5,190 nucleotides of DNA. Origin: an uncultured Clostridia bacterium. GTDB lineage: Bacteria > Bacillota > Clostridia > Peptostreptococcales > Anaerovoracaceae. How positions within the stretch are numbered: position 1 is the first letter of the stretch; every line of letters begins with the position of its first letter. The translations under genes were made by a program, and so were the position numbers. The notes beneath the pieces are model-generated. The model was given only the letters and a program-made list of their open reading frames with translations, made no database searches and was not told the DNA's origin. The stretch covers positions 1-5,190 of the forward strand of contig CALBZG010000029.1 in the NCBI GenBank assembly GCA_937889655.1, in the 5' to 3' direction. Of this stretch, positions 1 through 5,190 are shown in pieces.

Positions 1-422
1 ATCTGGTCGGAACGATGATGGAAATACCTCGGGCTTGCGTTACGGCAGATGCCATCGCAACAGAAGCTGAGTTCTTTTCCTTTGGCACCAACGATTTGAC
101 TCAGATGACTTTTGGTTTCAGCAGAGATGACGTCGGCAAAATCCTGAATTCTTATTATGACAAGAAAATCCTTGAGAATGATCCGTTCGCCCGCTTGGAT
201 CAGGTCGGCGTTGGTTCATTGATTGAAATGGCAGTTGAGAAAGGCCGTCAATCACGCCCTGAAATTAAATTGGGCATCTGCGGCGAGCACGGCGGAGATC
301 CTTCTTCAGTCGAGTTCTGCCACAGGACCGGGCTGCACTACGTTTCTTGTTCGCCTTTCCGTGTGCCTATCGCCAGATTGGCTGCAGCGCAGGCGGCTGT
401 AAAGGAAAAGCAAGCAAAATAA
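1..422 (+). CDS. ppdK: Pyruvate, phosphate dikinase, C-terminal part (5' end outside window)
   Basis: This is the last 139 or so residues of a cytoplasmic enzyme that interconverts pyruvate + ATP + phosphate with phosphoenolpyruvate + AMP + diphosphate, a glycolytic/gluconeogenic step common in anaerobic Clostridia. The reading frame starts at base 3 and is open to the left edge, so the gene is cut by the window; the ATG at 15 is internal. Visible family motifs of the PEP/pyruvate-binding TIM barrel are GTMMEIPRA (the Glu is a Mg ligand in the characterised Clostridium symbiosum enzyme), FSFGTNDLTQMTFGFSRDD (substrate-binding Asn and metal-binding Asp) and GICGEHGGDP, which holds the catalytic Cys of the barrel. 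The tail SPFRVPIARLAAAQAA is typical of the family, so the 3' end is complete. PEP synthase and PTS enzyme I share the barrel, but these exact motifs favour PPDK. A terminator follows 22 bases after the stop. Confidence 0.95.
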   Translation, partial: LVGTMMEIPRACVTADAIATEAEFFSFGTNDLTQMTFGFSRDDVGKILNSYYDKKILENDPFARLDQVGVGSLIEMAVEKGRQSRPEIKLGICGEHGGDPSSVEFCHRTGLHYVSCSPFRVPIARLAAAQAAVKEKQAK

Positions 423-444
423 ATAATTACAGCGCTTAGTAAGT

Positions 445-483
445 GCCGCCGGAGATAGCATGGCTTTCTCCGGCGGCTTCTTT
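445..483 (+). terminator. Intrinsic terminator after the dikinase gene
   Basis: A perfect 11-bp GC-rich inverted repeat (GCCGCCGGAGA at 445-455 and TCTCCGGCGGC at 467-477) is followed at once by TTCTTT. The 11-base loop can form three more pairs (AGC with GCT) around an ATG triloop after one T-T mismatch. Position and polarity fit the end of the dikinase transcript and separate it from the downstream signalling genes. The T-tract is short and interrupted by C, but the stem is very stable. Confidence 0.9.
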
Positions 484-501
484 ATGCAATCCTTAATTGC
501 C

Positions 502-530
502 TTGCATTGTACTGCCATTGGTTGTACTAT
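502..530 (+). promoter_or_regulatory. Predicted vegetative sigma promoter for the cyclic-di-GMP gene pair
   Basis: TTGCAT (502-507) and TACTAT (525-530) are separated by exactly 17 bases, close to the TTGACA/TATAAT consensus, and lie just after the upstream terminator. Transcription would begin near 537. That leaves no room for a leader ahead of the GTG at 539 and supports the ATG at 572 as the start of the next gene. No operator-like repeat was seen around it. Prediction from sequence only. Confidence 0.6.
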
Positions 531-553
531 AGTAATCAGTGCGATATGGTAAA

Positions 554-560
554 AGAAGGA
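554..560 (+). promoter_or_regulatory. Ribosome binding site that sets the start at 572
   Basis: AGAAGGA matches the anti-Shine-Dalgarno sequence and sits 11 bases before the ATG at 572. The alternative in-frame start, GTG at 539, has no purine-rich site upstream and would lie about at the predicted transcription start. The spacing is slightly long, so the choice is likely but not certain. Confidence 0.6.
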
Positions 561-571
561 TAATTCGAGGC

Positions 572-2338
572 ATGCATAAAAAAGCCGGATGCGACACTGA
601 TCAGAAAAAAAGAATCATCTTTAATAGTGCAATCGCAGTTTTTATAGCGGTTATGTTTCTGATCCCCGGATTGGTTGAGAGCCTTGTGAAAAGTGAAGGG
701 GCGCCAAAGCGTCTGGCAGTTATACCCGTTTTTTGTGCGTTCTTTGCAGTTATGACACTCCTATCCATCCGCCTCCATGCAAAACGTGCAGCCATGCTGA
801 AATCCAAAAATCTGGCATTATCCGAACTGGAAAATTGCCTCAAGCAAAATATAGCCGAACATAAAAGGATCGAGTTGGCTCTTCAGGAGAGTGAACGTAT
901 CAAATCCATGTTGCTGACTAATTTGCAAGGCATGTCGTATCGCTGCTCCAACCAGAGCCAAATGGCTTTTGATTTTGTTTCCGAGGGTTGCTTTGACTTA
1001 ACTGGGTATTGCGAACAAAGCCTCCTTAACAACCAGGAACTATCTTATTCGGATTTGATCCCGGAGGAATACAAAGCTTCATTAATAGAAGAACTGGAAG
1101 AGGCCCTTGTTCACCGCCGGCCTTTCAAATCAGAATATGAGATCATCGATGCCTTGGGCTGCCGAAAGTGGGTGATGGAGATCGGGCAAGGTCTCTTTGA
1201 TGACTGCGGAAATGTTGAGGCACTGGAGGGATTCATCGTTGATGTCACTCAGGCAAAAATGCGGCAGGAAAAAATTGATTATCTCCGAAGTCATGATCTG
1301 ATGACCGGGTTTTATAAACGTCATCATTTCAATGAAATCCTGCAGGAGATGGATCAGCGCCAAAAAATCCTCCCCATATCCGTATTAGTGGCCAACATCA
1401 ACGGCATGCGTTTTACCAATGATGTTTTCGGATATTCCATCGGTGACCGGATCATTGGCGAAGCGGCACGCATCATCCATTGTTGCTGCCGGGAGAATTA
1501 TTTGACTGCCAGGACCGATGGCGATGAATTTACTGTTCTCATGCCTGGCGCCGGCAAGGAAGAAGCTTCTGCCCTCATGTACCGGATCAAAGAAGAAATA
1601 ACAGCAAGCAATGCTCGAAATCAAAACAATGGTCTTCATTATTTTGACATTAGCATTTCTTTTGGTTACAATACTAAAGAAAAGTCTTCGGAGAACATCG
1701 AGGATGTACTGAATATTGCCGTAGATTACATGCGAAGAAGAAAAATGCTGAACCGGGATAGTTCCCATAGCAGTATCCTTACATCGATAAAGGCAACTAT
1801 GTATGAGAGAAGCCAGGAAACCCAGGAGCATGCTACACGCCTTGCGCGGATTTCAAAGTCCATTGCACTTGAATTGGAGCTTGAGCATAATAGTATTGAT
1901 GAAATCGAGCTTTTTGCCATGCTGCACGATATTGGGAAAATCGGCATCAATGACAGGATCCTAAAAAAGCCGGGCCGGCTTTCCGAAGAAGAATGGGTCG
2001 AGATGAAGAAGCATCCTGAGATAGGCTATCGAATAGCCAAATCTTCCCCAGATCTTGTAAAAATTGCGGATTATATAATGTCGCATCATGAAAATTGGGA
2101 TGGAAGCGGTTATCCAAGAGGCCTGAAAGGGCAGAATATCCCATTACCTTCACGCATTCTAGCGATAGCGGATGCTTTCGACGCTATGACAGAGAACAGG
2201 GTTTATAGAAAAGCCATGGGGCATCGAGAAGCCCTCGCTGAAATTAAAGCGAAATCCGGTTCTCAGTTTGATCCCTATATTGTAGATATTTTTATTAAAA
2301 TGGAGGGCTTAAAGGAAATCAATGAGTTTGGAGAGTAA
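572..2338 (+). CDS. Membrane PAS-GGDEF(degenerate)-HD-GYP protein, predicted cyclic-di-GMP phosphodiesterase
   Basis: Predicted inner-membrane signalling enzyme of 588 residues that would hydrolyse cyclic-di-GMP. Order of parts: two membrane helices (about 16-37 and 47-67), a charged helical linker (70-114), a PAS sensor domain (about 109-227, ending in the usual V-D-V-T-Q), a GGDEF domain (about 236-389) and an HD-GYP domain (about 401-588). The HD-GYP part looks active: MLHDIGKIGI carries the HD pair (H452, D453), followed by HHENWDGSGYP (H505, H506; GYP 513-515), the GLKGQNIPLPSRI stretch and IADAFDAM (D534). The GGDEF part is degenerate: the signature reads DGDEF (316-320), the first metal-binding Asp is Asn (VLVANING), and there is no RxxD inhibitory site. 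It is therefore probably not a cyclase and may bind GTP as a regulatory module (inference). ATG 572 was chosen over GTG 539 on ribosome site and promoter position. The gene overlaps the next cyclase gene by 17 bases, suggesting co-expression. The PAS ligand is unknown. Confidence 0.9.
   Translation: MHKKAGCDTDQKKRIIFNSAIAVFIAVMFLIPGLVESLVKSEGAPKRLAVIPVFCAFFAVMTLLSIRLHAKRAAMLKSKNLALSELENCLKQNIAEHKRIELALQESERIKSMLLTNLQGMSYRCSNQSQMAFDFVSEGCFDLTGYCEQSLLNNQELSYSDLIPEEYKASLIEELEEALVHRRPFKSEYEIIDALGCRKWVMEIGQGLFDDCGNVEALEGFIVDVTQAKMRQEKIDYLRSHDLMTGFYKRHHFNEILQEMDQRQKILPISVLVANINGMRFTNDVFGYSIGDRIIGEAARIIHCCCRENYLTARTDGDEFTVLMPGAGKEEASALMYRIKEEITASNARNQNNGLHYFDISISFGYNTKEKSSENIEDVLNIAVDYMRRRKMLNRDSSHSSILTSIKATMYERSQETQEHATRLARISKSIALELELEHNSIDEIELFAMLHDIGKIGINDRILKKPGRLSEEEWVEMKKHPEIGYRIAKSSPDLVKIADYIMSHHENWDGSGYPRGLKGQNIPLPSRILAIADAFDAMTENRVYRKAMGHREALAEIKAKSGSQFDPYIVDIFIKMEGLKEINEFGE
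2311..2316 (+). promoter_or_regulatory. Ribosome binding site of the cyclase gene, inside the preceding gene
   Basis: AAAGGA lies five bases before the ATG at 2322 and within the last codons of the upstream gene. It supports this ATG as the true start, and therefore a 17-base gene overlap in which translation of the second gene is likely coupled to the first. Confidence 0.7.
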
Positions 2339-3455
2339 TATCATAATCAACAGCTTTTCCATTCTGCTTATGTCTGTCATCCTGGTTCATTCCTACATGA
2401 ATGTCGAGAAGAAAACACTGCAAAACAGGTTGTATATTTTAATGGTCCAGCTGACGATCTTTCTGCTGTTTTTTGATATTTTAGGAAGATTTGACGGCCA
2501 TCCGGATTCTATTTTCCCCGTGCTGAACCACATGGGCAATTTTCTCATTTTTCTCCTGAGTCCTGTACTGCCTTCGGTGTGGGTGATTTATGTGTATTTT
2601 CAAATCTATCGCGATGAAAAACAGGCCTTGAGACTGGGCTTACCTCTTGCCATACTAAACGCTGTCCACGCACTGATAGTACTGCTGTCACAATATACCG
2701 GATGGCTTTACACCATCGATACGGCCAATATTTATCAGCGAGGTCCGCTTTATTTTCTGAGTTCAGGGTTTTCGGCTGCACTATTAATGGCAACCTTTGT
2801 GATAACTGTTCGAAACAAGAAACGGCTTGATAAAAAGTACTTTTTTTCTTTGATATTCTTTGGAGTTCCGCCTTTCATAGGTGTCATCCTCCAAACCTAT
2901 ATATACGGGGTTTCCCTGATCCTTAACAGTGTCGTGCTTTCTCTGCTGATCGTTCTGCTGGATATTCAGGAAAACAGCATCAACACTGATTATCTAACGG
3001 GCATCAATAACCGGCAGAAGCTGGAAAACGCACTTCGTAAGAAAGTTGAAATGAGCAGCGAAGAGAATACATTTTCTTTGGTGATGCTGGATATTGACAA
3101 CTTTAAAAATATCAATGACACCTTTGGACACGAAGCGGGGGATACGGCTTTGAAATATACCGCCACACTTCTTAAAGGCTGCCTGCGTTCCAGGGATTTT
3201 ATTGCCAGATTCGGAGGAGACGAGTTCTATCTCATCATGGATATTTCCGACAAGAAACACCTTGAAGTCGCAGTGAGCGGAATAGAAAGAAGCATTGAAA
3301 AATTCAATGCTTCGAAAGTGCTCCCTTATGATCTTGCTTTCAGCACCGGATATGATGTGTACGATCATGCTTCCTCAATGAAAGCCGATGAGTTCATGAA
3401 ACATGTGGATACACTCATGTATCAGGATAAGCGCAGAAAAAAAGTCGCTTCCTAA
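2322..3455 (+). CDS. Seven-helix membrane diguanylate cyclase (GGDEF)
   Basis: Predicted membrane enzyme of 377 residues that would make cyclic-di-GMP from two GTP. The N-terminal half has about seven hydrophobic helices (near 5-25, 36-54, 69-96, 103-123, 141-163, 172-194, 198-214); this resembles 7TM sensory modules of Gram-positive signalling proteins, but the exact family was not identified and the signal is unknown. A complete GGDEF domain follows (about 222-370): it begins TDYLTGINNR, has LDIDNFKNINDTFGHEAGD with the metal Asp and substrate residues, and the signature FGGDEF (297-302). RSRD (289-292) sits five residues before GGDEF, the canonical position of the RxxD product-inhibition site, so feedback by cyclic-di-GMP is expected. 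The start is supported by AAAGGA five bases upstream. It overlaps the preceding phosphodiesterase gene, so both opposing activities probably come from one mRNA. The stop overlaps the convergent aminotransferase gene by 4 bases, and no terminator was seen directly after it. Confidence 0.92.
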   Translation: MSLESNIIINSFSILLMSVILVHSYMNVEKKTLQNRLYILMVQLTIFLLFFDILGRFDGHPDSIFPVLNHMGNFLIFLLSPVLPSVWVIYVYFQIYRDEKQALRLGLPLAILNAVHALIVLLSQYTGWLYTIDTANIYQRGPLYFLSSGFSAALLMATFVITVRNKKRLDKKYFFSLIFFGVPPFIGVILQTYIYGVSLILNSVVLSLLIVLLDIQENSINTDYLTGINNRQKLENALRKKVEMSSEENTFSLVMLDIDNFKNINDTFGHEAGDTALKYTATLLKGCLRSRDFIARFGGDEFYLIMDISDKKHLEVAVSGIERSIEKFNASKVLPYDLAFSTGYDVYDHASSMKADEFMKHVDTLMYQDKRRKKVAS

Positions 3456-4816
3456 AGATTTTCCGTCACTTCTTCAAATGCGTCAATAAATCCTTTGCAT
3501 TCCTCAAGTGATAGGTATGGCGAAACACTGGCTAAAATATTCCAGTATGGCGACAGTACATATCCTCTATTGATCAGGGCGGTGAATAAATATTCATAAA
3601 GAGCTTTGTCATGATTCCTGAATGCCTGAGCCGCATTTACCGCAGGGGTATCAGAAAACCAGATATCGAACCGCGCACCGATCCTCGATACTGACCATCC
3701 CAGTTTTCGCTTATGGATAACTCCGTTTATTCCATCGACGATCATGTCGGTATTGATATTTGCTTTGCCGAAGTTTTCAGCAGTCAAACCATATGCCAAT
3801 GCTGCATTGATTCCGGTCATTGCCATAACGCTGCCCGTCATTGTTCCGCCTATCCCGCTGGTATCGGAGTACTCTATTTTCAGAACATCGTCGATCCGTC
3901 TTTTTATTTTATAGTTGACGCCGTAAGCACCCACTGGGAACCCGCCGCCAATACATTTACCCAGGATCAAAACATCCGGGTTCAGTTCGTGCTCCATGGA
4001 ATAGCCTGAATAGCCCGCGGTAATGGTGTGGGCTTCATCGACTACGAAAACTGTTCCATATCTTCTGCATAACATTTTAGTCTTTTCGAGATATCCATCG
4101 ATAGGATGGATGATACCGCAGTTTGTCATGACAGGCTCCATTAATAGGCATGCGTACTCTTCCTTGGCCAGTTCACGGCGCAAGGCGTTGATATCGTTGA
4201 ATTCGATTGCCGTCGTCATTTCGGCCGTGTCTATTCCCGTTCCAATGCTTCCCTCTCTTTTAATCGTTTTCCCCTCTTCCCGGGACACGATGGTTTCATC
4301 GATGGTTCCGTGATAACAGCCGTTGAAAACCAGGATTTTCTTGCGGTCCGTGATTTCTCTGCACAATTTAATTACGAACCTGTTTGCGTCTGTAGCGCTT
4401 ACGGAAAATCCCCAGAATTCCTGCCCGAATCTTTCTTTAAGTAATTTCCCGGTCTCGGCATCCAGGGTGGATGGTGTTGTGTAAACCATTCCGGCTTTCA
4501 TAGCATTGTGCAGTGCATCCGTCACTTCATTGATCCCATGGCCCGGAAATGCCGCACTATATCCAAGACAAAAATCGATATATTGGTTCCCATCAACATC
4601 TGTAATCATGTGTTTATTCCCTGATAATAAGGTGATCGGATACTCCATAGGCCATTGCTGCATCCAGTTCATGGGCGCATTGTATAAAAGAGTTTTTGAT
4701 CTTTCTGTTCTGGCTGCCAGAGAGTTTTTGTGGGTCCTGGCGTAGATCTCGCGTTCAGCAGCCAATTGTTCATTTAATTTCTTTCTGTTTATCATACTGT
4801 CGTATACGCCTTTCAT
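3452..4816 (-). CDS. PLP-dependent class III aminotransferase, glutamate-1-semialdehyde aminomutase-like
   Basis: Cytoplasmic PLP enzyme of 454 residues in fold type I, class III (HemL-like group). The Schiff-base lysine is K287 in LILGKCIGGGFPVGAYG, the Asp that binds the pyridine nitrogen is D260 in VVDEAHT, FNGCYHG (164-170) holds the aromatic ring-stacking position, and GGTMTGS (323-329) supplies the usual phosphate contact from the second subunit. The segment that reads SGTEA in most relatives is SATDANR here (140-146), and an unusual N-terminal motif, PMNWMQQWP (48-56), precedes the domain. From memory of the family, both features mark a recognisable subgroup distinct from true HemL; no heme biosynthesis genes are nearby, so neither hemL nor a substrate is assigned. 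Start choice is uncertain: the ATG at 4816 lacks a clear ribosome site, while the ATG at 4795 (M8) has AAAGG 13 bases upstream. It is convergent with the cyclase gene and has its own promoter and a long leader. Confidence 0.85.
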   Translation of the reverse strand: MKGVYDSMINRKKLNEQLAAEREIYARTHKNSLAARTERSKTLLYNAPMNWMQQWPMEYPITLLSGNKHMITDVDGNQYIDFCLGYSAAFPGHGINEVTDALHNAMKAGMVYTTPSTLDAETGKLLKERFGQEFWGFSVSATDANRFVIKLCREITDRKKILVFNGCYHGTIDETIVSREEGKTIKREGSIGTGIDTAEMTTAIEFNDINALRRELAKEEYACLLMEPVMTNCGIIHPIDGYLEKTKMLCRRYGTVFVVDEAHTITAGYSGYSMEHELNPDVLILGKCIGGGFPVGAYGVNYKIKRRIDDVLKIEYSDTSGIGGTMTGSVMAMTGINAALAYGLTAENFGKANINTDMIVDGINGVIHKRKLGWSVSRIGARFDIWFSDTPAVNAAQAFRNHDKALYEYLFTALINRGYVLSPYWNILASVSPYLSLEECKGFIDAFEEVTENL

Positions 4817-4825
4817 ATTTTAATT

Positions 4826-4927
4826 TTCTATTGGGCTCCGACCTTCTTGGTTATGATCCTAAGCGCTTATCGCATACAAAAAACACGCCGCCACCCAATT
4901 TGAATTTTCGTTAAATGCCCAATAAAA
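4826..4927 (-). promoter_or_regulatory. Candidate structured 5' leader of the aminotransferase mRNA
   Basis: On the minus strand, TTTTATTGGGC (4927-4917) can pair with GCCCAATAGAA (4836-4826) in an 11-bp helix with one G-U pair. It encloses about 80 bases that include a perfect palindrome, TAAGCGCTTA (4868-4859), and a GGTGGCGGCG stretch. The outer strand starts within a few bases of the predicted transcription start, and the inner end lies 9 bases before the ATG at 4816, the layout expected of a cis-acting RNA closed by a P1 helix. No known riboswitch class was recognised and the interior folds only weakly by eye. Chance pairing cannot be excluded. Confidence 0.35.
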
Positions 4928-4936
4928 CGACAATTG

Positions 4937-4966
4937 ATTATAACACTATTTGTAAGATTTTGAAAA
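4937..4966 (-). promoter_or_regulatory. Predicted promoter of the aminotransferase gene
   Basis: Read on the minus strand, a perfect TATAAT (4942-4937) lies 18 bases after TTTTCA (4966-4961; 4 of 6 match to TTGACA). Transcription would start near 4930, giving a leader of about 115 bases before the ATG at 4816. It sits just after the terminator of the upstream minus-strand gene, so the aminotransferase is probably transcribed alone. Confidence 0.6.
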
Positions 4967-4976
4967 CTCAATTTAT

Positions 4977-5011
4977 AAAAAAGGTCGCATTCTCCTTTAA
5001 ATGCGACCTTT
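4977..5011 (-). terminator. Intrinsic terminator of the right-edge minus-strand gene
   Basis: A perfect 12-bp inverted repeat (AAAGGTCGCATT at 4980-4991, AATGCGACCTTT at 5000-5011) has an 8-base loop. Read on the minus strand it runs into a stretch of six T (4982-4977), whereas on the plus strand only TTTCC follows, so it works mainly for minus-strand transcripts. It lies about 50 bases after the stop codon at 5061, which is independent support for a real gene ending there. Confidence 0.85.
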
Positions 5012-5060
5012 CCTGGTATTTGAAATATTGTCCTGCACCGTGGACGGTTGTAATAAGGCT

Positions 5061-5143
5061 CTATCTTCTTAGATTTCCCAATAGCCCTCTGATCAGCTGC
5101 CTTCCAAATTCCCGTCCCACCGTTGTTAACGCTGAGTCGATAG
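5061..5143 (-). CDS. C-terminal end of a probable HerA-like (DUF853) ATPase, cut by the contig end
   Basis: Twenty-six codons, read leftward from 5141 to the TAG at 5063-5061, give a basic, glycine-rich tail: IDSALTTVGREF followed by GRQLIRGLLGNLRR. The repeated GR pattern and the RGLLG ending resemble the C-termini of DUF853/YjgR-type HerA-like ATPases (predicted DNA-translocating P-loop proteins), recognised from memory without a search. No start codon is present in the window, and the sequence is interrupted at 5144 by adapter sequence, so the catalytic domain cannot be seen. A terminator at 5011-4977 supports the gene end. The longer overlapping minus-strand reading frame in another phase begins inside the adapter and reads through this terminator, so it was not used. 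The call rests on a short peptide. Confidence 0.55.
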
Positions 5144-5190
5144 AGATCGGAAGAGCACACGTCTGAACTCCAGTCACGAGTGGATATCTC
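5144..5190. other. Illumina TruSeq adapter with index (sequencing artefact)
   Basis: From AGATCGGAAGAGC (5144-5156) through CTCCAGTCAC (5168-5177) the bases match the TruSeq indexed adapter exactly. The hexamer GAGTGG (5178-5183) equals TruSeq index 23, and ATATCTC (5184-5190) is the adapter continuation. These 47 bases are library sequence, not genome. Any open reading frame that uses them, such as plus-strand peptides ending IGRAHV or minus-strand peptides beginning MCSSDL, is artificial. Confidence 0.98.

Noticed and set aside
306..518. Minus-strand 70-codon frame across the dikinase end and terminator
   Set aside because: It is antisense to a conserved coding region and spans a strong hairpin; there is no recognisable product.
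539..571. Upstream GTG start adding 11 residues to the phosphodiesterase
   Set aside because: There is no ribosome site before it, and the predicted transcription start falls next to it; the ATG at 572 has AGAAGGA upstream.
3713..4313. Two plus-strand reading frames opposite the aminotransferase
   Set aside because: They are antisense shadows of a gene with clear family motifs, and their peptides resemble no known protein.
4880..4900. T-box-like motif on the minus strand (GGGTGG followed by CGGCGTG)
   Set aside because: The essential ACC after TGGN is missing, and the predicted transcription start is only about 30-40 bases upstream, too short for a T-box stem I.
4867..5160. 97-codon minus-strand reading frame at the right edge
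   Set aside because: Its start and first residues (MCSSDL) come from adapter sequence, and it runs straight through a strong minus-strand terminator and the promoter of the aminotransferase gene.
4915..5166. 83-codon plus-strand reading frame at the right edge
   Set aside because: It ends inside the adapter (IGRAHV), has no ribosome site, and crosses the hairpin at 4980-5011.

Overview
The window reads as a fragment of a low-to-mid GC Gram-positive anaerobe, most likely a member of the Clostridia. The reasons are a clostridial-type pyruvate, phosphate dikinase C-terminus, AGAAGGA/AAAGGA-type ribosome sites, and Firmicute-style cyclic-di-GMP enzymes. The genus cannot be named from this sequence alone.

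Layout, left to right. (a) Bases 1-422 are the 3' end of a pyruvate, phosphate dikinase gene (+), closed by a strong intrinsic terminator at 445-483. (b) A new promoter (502-530) drives two overlapping + strand genes. The first is a membrane-anchored PAS-GGDEF-HD-GYP protein (572-2338) whose HD-GYP phosphodiesterase site is intact and whose GGDEF site is degenerate. The second (2322-3455) is a seven-helix membrane protein with an intact GGDEF domain and an inhibitory RxxD site. They form a small cyclic-di-GMP unit that encodes both a degrading and a synthesising enzyme. (c) A minus-strand class III aminotransferase of the glutamate-1-semialdehyde aminomutase-like group (4816-3452) ends tail to tail with the cyclase gene, overlapping it by 4 bases. 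It has its own promoter (4966-4937) and a leader of about 115 bases, whose two ends can pair in an 11-bp helix. (d) On the minus strand at the right edge, 26 codons of another gene end at 5061. They resemble the C-terminus of HerA-like (DUF853) ATPases. A perfect 12-bp hairpin with a T-run at 5011-4977 terminates that gene. (e) The last 47 bases (5144-5190) are not genomic: they are an Illumina TruSeq adapter with a recognisable index.

No mobile element, CRISPR array, tRNA or rRNA was seen. The functional theme of the centre is local cyclic-di-GMP control. The flanking metabolic genes show no obvious pathway link to it. The points most worth following up are the opposing enzyme pair with its degenerate GGDEF domain, the possible structured leader of the aminotransferase, the gene end that lacks a start codon in the window, and the adapter at the contig edge.
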